Source of the DNA: PGZG01 sp040235405
GTDB lineage: Bacteria; Pseudomonadota; Gammaproteobacteria; Pseudomonadales; Alcanivoracaceae
DNA length: 21,463 nt
Direction: 5' to 3'
NCBI GenBank assembly: GCA_040235405.1
Contig: JBECKT010000161.1
Span: 1-21,463 of the forward strand
Every line of letters starts with the position of its first letter. The first letter of the stretch is position 1. The position numbers were made by a program, and so were the translations under genes. The notes below the pieces were generated by a model. The model did not search any database, had not been told where the DNA came from, and saw only the letters and a list, made by a program, of their open reading frames with translations. Below are positions 7,942-15,582 of this stretch, piece after piece.

Positions 7942-7983
7942 GGAAATGCCTGCCGGGGTGACATTTCCGCTCATGCCCCGGCA
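7942..7983. promoter_or_regulatory. interlocked inverted repeats in the ACAD/TetR divergent region
   Basis: Two inverted repeats overlap. GGAAATG (7942-7948) pairs with CATTTCC (7962-7968), and TGCCGGGG (7951-7958) pairs with CCCCGGCA (7976-7983). Both lie in the 179-bp gap between the divergent acyl-CoA dehydrogenase and TetR genes, 34 bp before the TetR start. This could be an operator or a 5'-leader structure. I see no convincing -35/-10 pair on either strand, so the role is only suggested by position. Confidence 0.35.
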
Positions 7984-8016
7984 CCCCCTGTCACCCGATA
8001 AGGCCGCAAAAGACCG

Positions 8017-8712
8017 ATGCCTGTCTCCAAATCAAGTACTGATGCGCCAAGGCCCCGCCGCACCCAGGCCGAGCGCAGCGAAACCATGCGTCAGCGCATC
8101 CTCGATGCGACGCTCGAATGTCTGCAAACGGATGGCTACGGCGGCACCACGGTCAGCCGGATCATTGAGGTCGCCGGGGTATCCCGCGGCGCACCGCTGC
8201 ATCACTTTCCCAGCAAGAGCGCGCTGATTGCCGCAGCAGCGGAACAGCTGATCCGCCGGGTTTATATCCAGATGGGCAAGGCGGTGGCAAAACTGCAGGG
8301 CTCGGAAGATCGCCTGCATGACCTGATCTACAGTGCCTGGAAAAATGTGTTCAACCGGCCCGAACATACCGCCCTGCACGAGCTGCTGGTGGCCAGCCAG
8401 CGCGACGCGGAATTGGCAGCGATCCTTCAGCAAGTCTGGACCGCTGGCTACTTCACGCTGGGTAATGCAGCCGATCACTATCTGGAACCGACCCGCGACA
8501 AGGCCAACGTGCGCGAGATGATGATGCTGACCCAGTGGCTGCTGCGCGGCATGGCGGAAGATCTGCACATCGTCGCCGACCGCAAGCTGTTTGATCGCTA
8601 CCTGAAGCTGTGGTGTGAGATGCTGGCGCTGTACCTGCAGGCTCGGCCCGATATTAACGAACCGCCGCCGCGACTGCCGCAATGGGACAACTCACCGGGC
8701 AACCATTCGTGA
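8017..8712 (+). CDS. TetR/AcrR family transcriptional regulator, 231 aa
   Basis: The N-terminal TetR DNA-binding domain begins with RQRILDATLECLQTDGYGGT, continues TTVSRIIEVAGVSRGAPLHHF (helix-turn-helix about 44-64) and ends with the usual F-x-SKSALIAAAAEQL. The rest is an all-helical ligand-binding region with no close family I can name. The C-terminus is Pro-rich. The ATG has only a weak upstream AAGG. It is divergent from the acyl-CoA dehydrogenase, so it probably represses the beta-oxidation cluster and responds to an acyl-CoA or related ligand, as PsrA/FadR-type TetR proteins do. That role is inferred from position. Confidence 0.88.
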   Translation: MPVSKSSTDAPRPRRTQAERSETMRQRILDATLECLQTDGYGGTTVSRIIEVAGVSRGAPLHHFPSKSALIAAAAEQLIRRVYIQMGKAVAKLQGSEDRLHDLIYSAWKNVFNRPEHTALHELLVASQRDAELAAILQQVWTAGYFTLGNAADHYLEPTRDKANVREMMMLTQWLLRGMAEDLHIVADRKLFDRYLKLWCEMLALYLQARPDINEPPPRLPQWDNSPGNHS

Positions 8713-8858
8713 AACCATTTTCTCACGCCAGCTCGCCAACGATGTCTCTATTCTGCGCCGAGATAGTATGCATACCTGCCCCGGTAACCACCCTGAATCA
8801 GCAGAACCGACTACACACCACTATCAGACAGCGAAAATGCGAAGGCTCACACCACAGA

Positions 8859-8937
8859 GGGGAGCGGGGTGAACAAGCCTGATACACCAAGCGATTAACG
8901 GGGAGCGACTGTATCAGGCTTGTTCGCCCCGCTCCCC
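8859..8937. repeat. 27-bp-arm inverted repeat (long stem-loop) between convergent genes
   Basis: The left arm 8859-8885 (GGGGAGCGGGGTGAACAAGC then CTGATAC) and right arm 8911-8937 (GTATCAGGCTTGTTCGCCCC then GCTCCCC) pair at 26 of 27 positions, the one exception being a G-T mismatch. The 25-nt loop itself contains another GGGGAGCG. It lies in the 254-bp gap between the convergent TetR (ends 8712) and BVMO (ends 8967) genes. No T-run follows either arm. It is either a strong bidirectional 3'-end structure or a small non-autonomous repeat. Nothing else is recognisable in this gap. Confidence 0.85.
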
Positions 8938-8966
8938 GGTCTTTCCGAATAAGAGCTCCCAAACCT

Positions 8967-10469
8967 CTACCCAGGCACCACCAGATAATCGTTCTCCCGA
9001 AACTCCTTCATCTGATTGGCATACTGGGTAGCAAATCCCGGATACATGGTGGCGTTAAAGCCATCCTCGGTCAGATACCAGCTCATGCAACCGGAATTCC
9101 AGTTGGTTTTCGCCAGCCGCTTCTGGATGCCTTCGTTGTACTGCTTCTGCACATGCGGTTTGACATCCAGCATCTTCAGATTCTCGCCCAGAATCTTCTG
9201 AATACCGCGCACCGCATAATCCAGCTGCGACTCCATATACACCAGCGCCGAGTTATGCCCGGGCCCGGAATTCGGCCCGAAAGTGAAAAACAGATTCGGA
9301 TAACCGGCCACATTGATGCTCTTGTAAGCCTGGGCACCACGCGACCACTCATCATTGAGCTGCCGACCTCCGACTCCGGAAACCGGGAACGGCGTGCCCG
9401 CCTTGCTGACCTCAAACCCGGTAGCAAAGACGATGCAGTCAAACTGGTGCTCGATACCTTCAACCGTGCGGATGCCTTTCTCGCACAGGGTATAGATCGG
9501 CCAGGTGATCAGCTTGCAGTTGGGCTTCTGCAGTGCCGGGTAGTAATCATTGGAGACCAGCACCCGCTTGCAGCCGATACGGTAGTTCGGTGTCAGCTGT
9601 CGCCGCATCCAGCGATCCTTGACCTGGTTATGCAGGTGCCAGCGGCCGACCCGTTCGGCAACCCGGGTCAGCGGAGAGTTCCAGATCACCGCCAGCGCCA
9701 TCGACTCATGGGCCAGATACAATGCCTGACGCAAGGCTGACTGAGTAAACGGCAGCTTACGGAAAATTTCCTTGTTCCATTCCGGGGTTGCAAAATCCGG
9801 ACGCGGCATCACCCAGCCCGGAGTGCGCTGGAACACGGCAAGATGTTCCACTTCCTTGACCAGCTCCGGAATAATCTGAATGGCGCTGGCACCGGTACCG
9901 ATGACCGCCACCTTTTTGCCGCGAAAATCATAGCTGTGATCCCAGCGCGCACTGTGAATCTTGTGGCCTTTGTATTCATTGATGCCGGGCATATCCGGAA
10001 AGCTGGCATTGGATAGCGGCCCCTGAGCCATCACTGCAGCACGGCCACTGAATACCTCGCCTTCCGAGGTGGTCGCGCTCCACAGGCCTTTGTTCTCATC
10101 AAACTTCAGTTCCTGAACATTCTTGCCAAAGCGGATGTAGCGCGCGAGACCGAACTCTTTGACCAGATGGTGAATATAACCAAGGATCTCGCGGCTACCA
10201 GAGAAGCTGCGCGACCAGTCAGGATTCTGGGCAAACGAATAGGAATACAGATTCGACGGAATATCACAGGCCGCACCAGGATACTGATTATCACGCCAGG
10301 TACCCCCGACATCTGCACCACGCTCAAGAATGATAATGTCAGTAACGCCCGCCTGCTGCAGACGAATCGCCATACCCAGACCGGCAAAGCCGGCGCCAAC
10401 GATCAGCACCGCAGCCGGCTTTTCTGCAGCACGGGAAGAGCGAGGTGTTTTACGATGTGTGTCAGTCAT
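8967..10469 (-). CDS. flavin-containing Baeyer-Villiger-type monooxygenase, 500 aa
   Basis: FAD- and NADPH-dependent; it should insert one oxygen atom beside a ketone carbonyl to give an ester or lactone. Two Rossmann motifs are clear: GAGFAGLG (25-32, FAD) and GTGASA (191-196, NADPH). GGTWRDNQYPGAACD follows the first. The type I BVMO fingerprint F-x-G-x3-H-x3-W-(P/D) appears as YKGHKIHSARWD (166-177), with Tyr for the leading Phe. FATGFE is the later dinucleotide-domain motif. I chose ATG 10469 (MTDTHRK), preceded by a weak GAG; a TTG at 10487 would add six residues. It begins 31 bp after the diiron-like gene and is third in the SDR-diiron-BVMO unit. It is a paralogue of the enzyme at 13024-14472. 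Confidence 0.9.
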   Translation of the reverse strand: MTDTHRKTPRSSRAAEKPAAVLIVGAGFAGLGMAIRLQQAGVTDIIILERGADVGGTWRDNQYPGAACDIPSNLYSYSFAQNPDWSRSFSGSREILGYIHHLVKEFGLARYIRFGKNVQELKFDENKGLWSATTSEGEVFSGRAAVMAQGPLSNASFPDMPGINEYKGHKIHSARWDHSYDFRGKKVAVIGTGASAIQIIPELVKEVEHLAVFQRTPGWVMPRPDFATPEWNKEIFRKLPFTQSALRQALYLAHESMALAVIWNSPLTRVAERVGRWHLHNQVKDRWMRRQLTPNYRIGCKRVLVSNDYYPALQKPNCKLITWPIYTLCEKGIRTVEGIEHQFDCIVFATGFEVSKAGTPFPVSGVGGRQLNDEWSRGAQAYKSINVAGYPNLFFTFGPNSGPGHNSALVYMESQLDYAVRGIQKILGENLKMLDVKPHVQKQYNEGIQKRLAKTNWNSGCMSWYLTEDGFNATMYPGFATQYANQMKEFRENDYLVVPG

Positions 10470-10500
10470 GATGGTCTCAACTTGCAAGGTTTAAACAGGA

Positions 10501-11427
10501 TCACGCCGTGGGCTGCCAGGTCAACTCTTTTACCCAGCTCGGCACCGCCGGCAGCATCCGGCGTGGAATCAGGCCAGTGACCTTGACCGCCGCATCCACC
10601 GGAATGTGATAAAACCGGTTGGAACGCTTCACCATGATGGCCCCGTGATGCTGGATAAACTGATACCAGGGATTGCGCCGCCCTTCTGCGGTACGGCCAC
10701 CTATTTTCTTGAACTTGTTCATGGCCGCGTACAAACTTTCTTCCGGCAACCCCATCTTGACGACGTTGTCGCGCATCTTGTTCAGCAACGGCAGGTAGGA
10801 AGCAACACCAAGTAACAAACGCGGATCAAGCATAGGCGCCATCATCCTGACCATCTGGATAGTGGTCTTGTTGTGACCCTGCATCTCCATCACGGTAAAG
10901 CCGACACCAAGATGACGGGATTCGTCGTCATTGATCTTCTCGAATACCTGATGACAAACAGGGTCGTTGACGCTCTCCAGCAGGAAAGTACACAGGGCTC
11001 CGTCAAGAGCGACTTCGAGCATCGGAATCACTGTGCCGAGGACATAGTACGGCATCCCATCGGCATAGCGATCCAGCCATTCAATCACAAGACGAAGATT
11101 GATATTCGGCTCCGGCAACTCGTCGCCCTCAAGCATGCCCCAGCGTTTCATCAATGCCATCTCGGCATTGGCATGACGCTGCTCTTCAGCGTGGAAATAG
11201 CTGTACAGCTGACGCAAAGCTTCAGTGGGAGCTCTCCTGGCCATGGCGGCAAAAGCACGCGCGCCGACATGCTCGATCCACATCAGATCGACCATGAAAT
11301 CTTTCAGCTCAGGCCATTGTTCCTCGGTGATCAGCTCGGCACCCGGAGCATCCCAGTCAATATCGGCCAACGCCCACTGAGTGGTTTTGACTTTTTCCAG
11401 CATCTTGTCGAGATCGATCATCGCCAT
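10501..11427 (-). CDS. ferritin-like diiron-site protein of unknown reaction, 308 aa
   Basis: A mostly helical protein with a paired carboxylate/histidine pattern. The first half has WIEHVGARAF (Glu52) and HAEEQRHANAEM (Glu82-x2-His85). The second half has a helix with Glu138 and Glu152, then NDDESRHLGVGF (Glu169-x2-His172). Such E...ExxH...E...ExxH patterns bind two irons or Mn/Fe in the ferritin-like superfamily (desaturases, AurF-type N-oxygenases, R2). The reaction cannot be read from sequence. A good AGGAGA precedes the ATG. It lies between an SDR (37-bp gap) and a BVMO (31-bp gap) on the same strand, so an oxidative step on the same substrate is plausible. There is no signal peptide. 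Confidence 0.78.
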   Translation of the reverse strand: MAMIDLDKMLEKVKTTQWALADIDWDAPGAELITEEQWPELKDFMVDLMWIEHVGARAFAAMARRAPTEALRQLYSYFHAEEQRHANAEMALMKRWGMLEGDELPEPNINLRLVIEWLDRYADGMPYYVLGTVIPMLEVALDGALCTFLLESVNDPVCHQVFEKINDDESRHLGVGFTVMEMQGHNKTTIQMVRMMAPMLDPRLLLGVASYLPLLNKMRDNVVKMGLPEESLYAAMNKFKKIGGRTAEGRRNPWYQFIQHHGAIMVKRSNRFYHIPVDAAVKVTGLIPRRMLPAVPSWVKELTWQPTA

Positions 11428-11464
11428 GGTGCATCTCCTGAAGTCCGGTGATTAATTGATAATT

Positions 11465-12292
11465 TCAAAGTTTTGCTGCGGCCAACCGGCTAAGCAAACC
11501 GGCGCCGCGGGTATAAATTGACGGTATCAGGCGCTTGGTCCGCCAGATAGTGCGAGCATCGAGCTGTGGCAAGACATAAAGCTGGCCACGGTCAAGCGCA
11601 TCCAGCGTCGTTTTCGCCACTCGCTCGGCGGGAATGCCGGTCCATTTCATCAGCGTCGCAGCAAGATCCGAGGCGGCAGAAGAGGTCCGGGCATCACGGG
11701 CAATATTGGTTTTGACAAAGGTGGGACATAACGCCGTCACCGCAATACCGGCACCACTCATCTCCGCCGCCAGCGTTTCCGAAAGCGCCAGTACCGCAGC
11801 CTTGCTGACGTTATATGGGCCCATCAAGGGCGCGGCGGCAAAGCTTGCCGTCGAGCATACGTTAATAATTCCACCTCGCCCCAGAGCGCGAAGCTTTGGT
11901 GCGAACACGTGACAGCCATGGATCACGCCCCACATATTCACGCCCATGGTCCAGTGCCAGTCTTCCATCGATATCTCGCCGATATTCAGACCCCCGGCGC
12001 CGACCCCAGCGTTGTTGATGACCAGATCCACCGGGCAGCCAAGCCAGACTTCCGCCTGCTCCGCAAGCTGCTCGACCTGATCCAGCCTGGATACATCACA
12101 GGCATAAGCGACGGCATCACCACCGCTGCTGCGGATTGCCGCCGCTGTAGCTTCGGCGGTGACAGGATTGATATCCGAACACACCACCCGGCCGCCGCGC
12201 CGCGCCAACTCGTGGGCAAAAGCCTCACCAATACCGCTGCCGGCACCGGTTACTACTGCACAGGCCTTGCGGGAACGCTTCTCTGAAAACAT
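11465..12292 (-). CDS. SDR family oxidoreductase, 275 aa
   Basis: A short-chain dehydrogenase. TGAGSGIG is at 14-21, Asp40 at the end of beta-2 points to NAD(H), CDV at 65-67, NNAG at 93-96, Ser147 in NVCSTASFAAA, and Tyr160-x3-Lys164 in GPYNVSKAAV. CPTFVKTNI is the usual segment after the active site. The ATG at 12292 (MFSEKRS) has GAGG at good distance; an upstream start adding 18 residues has none. It is first in a minus-strand unit with the diiron protein and BVMO, and divergent from a TetR gene. The likely role is oxidation of a secondary alcohol to the ketone used by the BVMO, which is an inference. Confidence 0.88.
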   Translation of the reverse strand: MFSEKRSRKACAVVTGAGSGIGEAFAHELARRGGRVVCSDINPVTAEATAAAIRSSGGDAVAYACDVSRLDQVEQLAEQAEVWLGCPVDLVINNAGVGAGGLNIGEISMEDWHWTMGVNMWGVIHGCHVFAPKLRALGRGGIINVCSTASFAAAPLMGPYNVSKAAVLALSETLAAEMSGAGIAVTALCPTFVKTNIARDARTSSAASDLAATLMKWTGIPAERVAKTTLDALDRGQLYVLPQLDARTIWRTKRLIPSIYTRGAGLLSRLAAAKL

Positions 12293-12363
12293 CACTGAAC
12301 CTCGACTGCTGTGGTTCAACCGGCGGATTGCCATTGACCATGCCACTGATGACTGGCAAGGTA

Positions 12364-12395
12364 TTCCGAATCATTGTTCGGATTCAATTCGGATT
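12364..12395. promoter_or_regulatory. repeat-rich operator candidate between SDR and TetR genes
   Basis: Within 32 bp there are two direct copies of TTCGGATT (12378-12385 region and 12388-12395) and an upstream inverse copy CCGAATC (12366-12372). Together they form the inverted repeat GAATC-N8-GATTC and, overlapping it, CCGAA-N6-TTCGG. This lies in the 117-bp gap between the divergent SDR (12292) and TetR (12410) genes, 15 bp before the TetR start. It is well placed for autoregulation and for control of both units. Confidence 0.55.
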
Positions 12396-12409
12396 AGGAC
12401 TTTCCCCTT

Positions 12410-13027
12410 ATGCCGCGCAAACCTCGACAACAACGCGCCAAAGCCACCGTAGACTCTATAGTCGAGGCCGGTTTTATCTGCCTTGGCCGCCACGGCATCG
12501 AAGGCAGCACTACCCGGCATATTGCCGACGTCGCCGGCATCAGCGTCGGCTCCCTGTACGAGTATTTCGCCAACAAGCAGGAAGTCCTTGATGCCATGTA
12601 CCAGCGCGTGGTCGCGGATGTGGTGGCGATGATCCAGCCGCTGACTCCGAAACTGGTACAGATGGATATCCGCGAGGCGGTCCGCACTCTGCTGTATGAG
12701 TTTCGCGAACTGTTGATGCGTGACGACGGCCGTTACCTGAAGTATGCCGGCCAGGCGGTGAACATAGCCCACCGCGACAATCTGGAACCGGTCAACAAGA
12801 TCCTGATGGATCTGGTAGTGCAGTATGTTTTGCATCACCCGGAAGTGATGAAGATGCAGAATCTTCCGGTAATGAGTTATATTGTCATCAACAGTGGCAT
12901 GTTCTGTGTAATTCGTCATCTTGGTGAAGCATCTCCCATAATCACTTTTGATCAGCTCGCTGAAGGGCTGGTGGATATGGTCGGGCATATTGTTGACGGC
13001 GAAATAAAAAAGGCAGAAAAAGCATGA
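12410..13027 (+). CDS. TetR family transcriptional regulator, 205 aa
   Basis: The TetR DNA-binding domain is clear: RAKATVDSIVEAGFICLGRH, then TTRHIADVAGISVGSLYEYF (helix-turn-helix about 34-53) and NKQEVLDAMYQRV. The C-terminal helical domain (about 70-205) presumably binds a small hydrophobic ligand. The upstream sequence has no good ribosome site, so translation may be weak. Its stop overlaps the next start (ATGA at 13024-13027), so it is coupled to the BVMO. It is divergent from the SDR-diiron-BVMO unit and probably represses both directions through the repeats at 12364-12395. Confidence 0.9.
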   Translation: MPRKPRQQRAKATVDSIVEAGFICLGRHGIEGSTTRHIADVAGISVGSLYEYFANKQEVLDAMYQRVVADVVAMIQPLTPKLVQMDIREAVRTLLYEFRELLMRDDGRYLKYAGQAVNIAHRDNLEPVNKILMDLVVQYVLHHPEVMKMQNLPVMSYIVINSGMFCVIRHLGEASPIITFDQLAEGLVDMVGHIVDGEIKKAEKA

Positions 13028-14472
13028 CGGACAATTATCAAGCTGTGATTATCGGCGCCGGCTTCGGTGGCCTGGGCATGGCCATTCGCATGAAGCAGCA
13101 CGGCTTTTCGGATTTTCTGCTGATCGAGAAAGGCAATGATGTCGGCGGCTGCTGGCGCGATAACACTTACCCCGGCGCAGCCTGTGATGTGCCGTCTCAC
13201 CTCTATTCATTTTCTTTCGAGCGTCACTACCCGTGGAGCCGCCGATTTGCGCCGCAGGCGGAGATCCTCGCTTATCTGCGCCATTGCGCGAGCAAACACG
13301 ACATCAACCGGCATATTCGCTTCAACACAGAGGTCACAGCAGCCGAGTGGCAGGAATCGCAACAACACTGGCGCATCAGCCTGAATGACGGCACACATAT
13401 CACAGCGCGCGCGCTTATTTCCGCCACCGGCCAGCTCAACCAGCCAGCCTATCCGCCGCTACAAGGCATTGAGGCATTCCAGGGCCCGCATTTCCACAGC
13501 GCCCGCTGGGATCACAGCGTCGATCTGCGTAATAAAACCGTAGCCGTAGTCGGCACCGGAGCCAGCGCCATCCAGTTCGTCCCGGAAGTGGCGAAAATCG
13601 CCGGAAAACTGATGCTGTTCCAGCGCTCAGCGGCCTATGTGATCAACAAACCGGATCGCGCCTACAGCAAGCTGGAACACAGGATTCTGGAAAGATGGCC
13701 TTTGACCCACACGCTGGATCGGGCACGTATTTACGCCACCAATGAAGCCCGGGTACTGGGCTTCACATCATTCCAGAAAGCCATGGAATTTTACAAATGG
13801 CTGTTCCGCCGCCAGCTCACCAGCCAGATTCATGACCCGGCGCTGCGCAAAAAGCTGACCCCGAACTACCCGATGGGCTGCAAACGTATTCTGATGTCGA
13901 ACGATTACTATCCGGCCCTGGCACAAGACAATGTGGAGGTGATCAGCCATGGCATTCAGGCGGTGGATGACAATGGTCTGGTCGACAGCACCGGTGTTCA
14001 TCGCGCGGCCGACGTAATCATCTATGGTACCGGTTTCCGGGCAACGGATTTTCTCACTCCGATTGAAATCAGCGGCCGCGATGGCCGTCAGCTGAACAAT
14101 GTCTGGCATGATGGTGCCGAAGCCTACCTTGGCATAACCGTGCACGGTTTTCCGAACCTGTTCATGCTGTACGGCCCGAACACCAACCTTGGCCATAACT
14201 CGATTATCTACATGCTGGAAAGCCAGTTTCATTATGTACTGCAGTGTCTGGAGCAACTAAAGCAACAACCGGTGATGGAAGTACGCGACGAGGTACAGTC
14301 AGAGTTCAATCAACGCCTGCAAAAACAGATTCGGGAAACTGTCTGGGAGAAAGGCTGCAACAGCTGGTACAAAACGGAAAGCGGCAAGAACACCGCCAAC
14401 TGGCCGGGCTTTACCTTCGACTATCGGCGCCGCACCCGGCACCTGGACCTTCAGGATTTTCGGTATTGCTGA
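13024..14472 (+). CDS. flavin-containing Baeyer-Villiger-type monooxygenase, 482 aa
   Basis: A second BVMO-like enzyme. FAD motif GAGFGGLG (11-18); GGCWRDNTYPGAACD (41-55), with Cys where the paralogue at 8967 has Thr; the full type I fingerprint FQGPHFHSARWD (152-163); NADPH motif GTGASA (177-182); GTGFRATDF in the C-terminal part. It should convert a ketone to an ester or lactone using NADPH and O2. Its start overlaps the TetR stop by 4 bp, so regulator and enzyme are one translation-coupled unit. The last 22 bp overlap the end of the convergent AraC-family gene. The substrate is unknown; an N-hydroxylating flavoprotein is less likely because the BVMO fingerprint is intact. Confidence 0.92.
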   Translation: MTDNYQAVIIGAGFGGLGMAIRMKQHGFSDFLLIEKGNDVGGCWRDNTYPGAACDVPSHLYSFSFERHYPWSRRFAPQAEILAYLRHCASKHDINRHIRFNTEVTAAEWQESQQHWRISLNDGTHITARALISATGQLNQPAYPPLQGIEAFQGPHFHSARWDHSVDLRNKTVAVVGTGASAIQFVPEVAKIAGKLMLFQRSAAYVINKPDRAYSKLEHRILERWPLTHTLDRARIYATNEARVLGFTSFQKAMEFYKWLFRRQLTSQIHDPALRKKLTPNYPMGCKRILMSNDYYPALAQDNVEVISHGIQAVDDNGLVDSTGVHRAADVIIYGTGFRATDFLTPIEISGRDGRQLNNVWHDGAEAYLGITVHGFPNLFMLYGPNTNLGHNSIIYMLESQFHYVLQCLEQLKQQPVMEVRDEVQSEFNQRLQKQIRETVWEKGCNSWYKTESGKNTANWPGFTFDYRRRTRHLDLQDFRYC

Positions 14473-15482
14473 CGGTATTCCCGTGGCGACTCGCCAGTCC
14501 AGCGCCGGAAGGCACGGCCGAAATTGGACGGATCGCTGTAGCCGAGCAGACTGGCAATATGGTCCACCGAGCGCTGACTGTGCAACAGATATTCCACCGC
14601 CAGTCGCTGACGCAGCTGCTCGATCAGGTTCTGGTAGCTGGTACCAGCCTGTTGCAGTCGGCGCCGCAGGGTTCGCGCAGTCAAGTGCAACTCTGCCGCC
14701 ACTTTTTCCAGAGAGTTCTCATCGGCCAGATGGCGCCGGGCGATATCGCGCACGCGACTGACAATATCATTGCTCTCTCCGGCCTGACGTAGCTCCTCCT
14801 CACAACGCGCGGCCGCCAGTGCCGCGAGATTGGGGTCCGCCGTACTCAGTGGCATATCCAGCCAGGCCGCCGGAAACTGCAGCTGCATCCAGGCACTGCC
14901 AAACTGCAGGTCAAGACCGGCCTTCTGTCTCCAGCCCTGATGATGCTTCTGCTCCGGATAGGGCAGACAGAGCGTGACCTGCCGCGCCAGCATGACGCCA
15001 AACATCTGCTGGCCGATCCCGAGGATAGAGGTGATCACCGCATCTGCCACCAGCTGGGTCAAGTCACCGAGGTCATAGCGCTCATCCAGCACCAGCGCAG
15101 CATGCTCTCCATCGCGCTCGATGCGGATATCGAACAGGCTGGTGCGGGTACGCAGAAAACGTACCGCCAGATCAAAGGCCTCGCCCAGATTACGGCTGGA
15201 CTGGAAGGCATAGCCAAGGAAACCGTGACTGCCAATGTTCAGCGGCACGCCGAGCCGGACACCCAGATCCGGCGAGGGATCAATCTCCCTGACATTACGC
15301 AGTAACTGTAATGTGGCCGCCAATGACATGCGCCGACCGGGCTCCTGCAGCTGCGCCCGGGTCAGCCCGGTCCCGTCCAGCACGCGTTCTTCACTGACAC
15401 CTTTTTGACCCTGCAAACGGCATAGCAGCTCAGCATAGTGAGCAAGCAGTACGCCTTCCGCAGCAGGAACCGCAACCGTCAC
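14451..15482 (-). CDS. AraC family transcriptional regulator, 343 aa
   Basis: The N-terminal region (about 20-210) matches the arabinose-binding-like domain (PF12625 type) of the OruR/ArgR group: LGVRLGVPLNIGSHGFLGYA, then PDLxxL-type helices. The C-terminal AraC domain has two helix-turn-helices: SLEKVAAELHLTARTLRRRL, and SVDHIASLLGYSDPSNFGRA followed by FRRWTGESPREYR. The start is GTG at 15482, supported by GGAGG at 15489-15493 with a 6-bp spacer; no nearby in-frame ATG exists. It is divergent from the PF10118-like gene with a palindrome between, so it probably activates that gene. The 3' end overlaps the BVMO gene by 22 bp. Confidence 0.92.
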   Translation of the reverse strand: MTVAVPAAEGVLLAHYAELLCRLQGQKGVSEERVLDGTGLTRAQLQEPGRRMSLAATLQLLRNVREIDPSPDLGVRLGVPLNIGSHGFLGYAFQSSRNLGEAFDLAVRFLRTRTSLFDIRIERDGEHAALVLDERYDLGDLTQLVADAVITSILGIGQQMFGVMLARQVTLCLPYPEQKHHQGWRQKAGLDLQFGSAWMQLQFPAAWLDMPLSTADPNLAALAAARCEEELRQAGESNDIVSRVRDIARRHLADENSLEKVAAELHLTARTLRRRLQQAGTSYQNLIEQLRQRLAVEYLLHSQRSVDHIASLLGYSDPSNFGRAFRRWTGESPREYRQQYRKS

Positions 15483-15542
15483 AACTGGCCTCCGATGACC
15501 GATTTATGGCTGAAGATAACCTTCTTGTAGCCACCATCACAA

Positions 15543-15556
15543 GTGACACTGGTCAC
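15543..15556. promoter_or_regulatory. palindrome between AraC-family and PF10118-like genes
   Basis: GTGAC-ACTG-GTCAC is a perfect inverted repeat, overlapped by TGACA-N8-TGTCA (15544-15561). It lies in the 100-bp divergent gap, 26 bp before the GTG start of the downstream gene. It is a candidate site for the AraC-family regulator, although AraC proteins usually bind direct repeats. No clear -10/-35 can be fixed. Confidence 0.4.
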
Positions 15557-15582
15557 TGTCACATTAAATTGCTGGAGGTCAC

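Noticed and set aside
8032..8682. A 216-codon minus-strand frame opposite the first TetR gene
   Set aside because: The plus strand has a clear TetR domain in this interval, and the opposite frame shows no recognisable motif.
12371..12988. A 205-codon minus-strand frame opposite the second TetR gene
   Set aside because: It would cover the operator repeats and is antisense to an unmistakable TetR; the composition is that of a mirror frame.
14244..14792. A plus-strand frame across the BVMO/AraC junction
   Set aside because: It overlaps the ends of two well-supported genes and has no domain.
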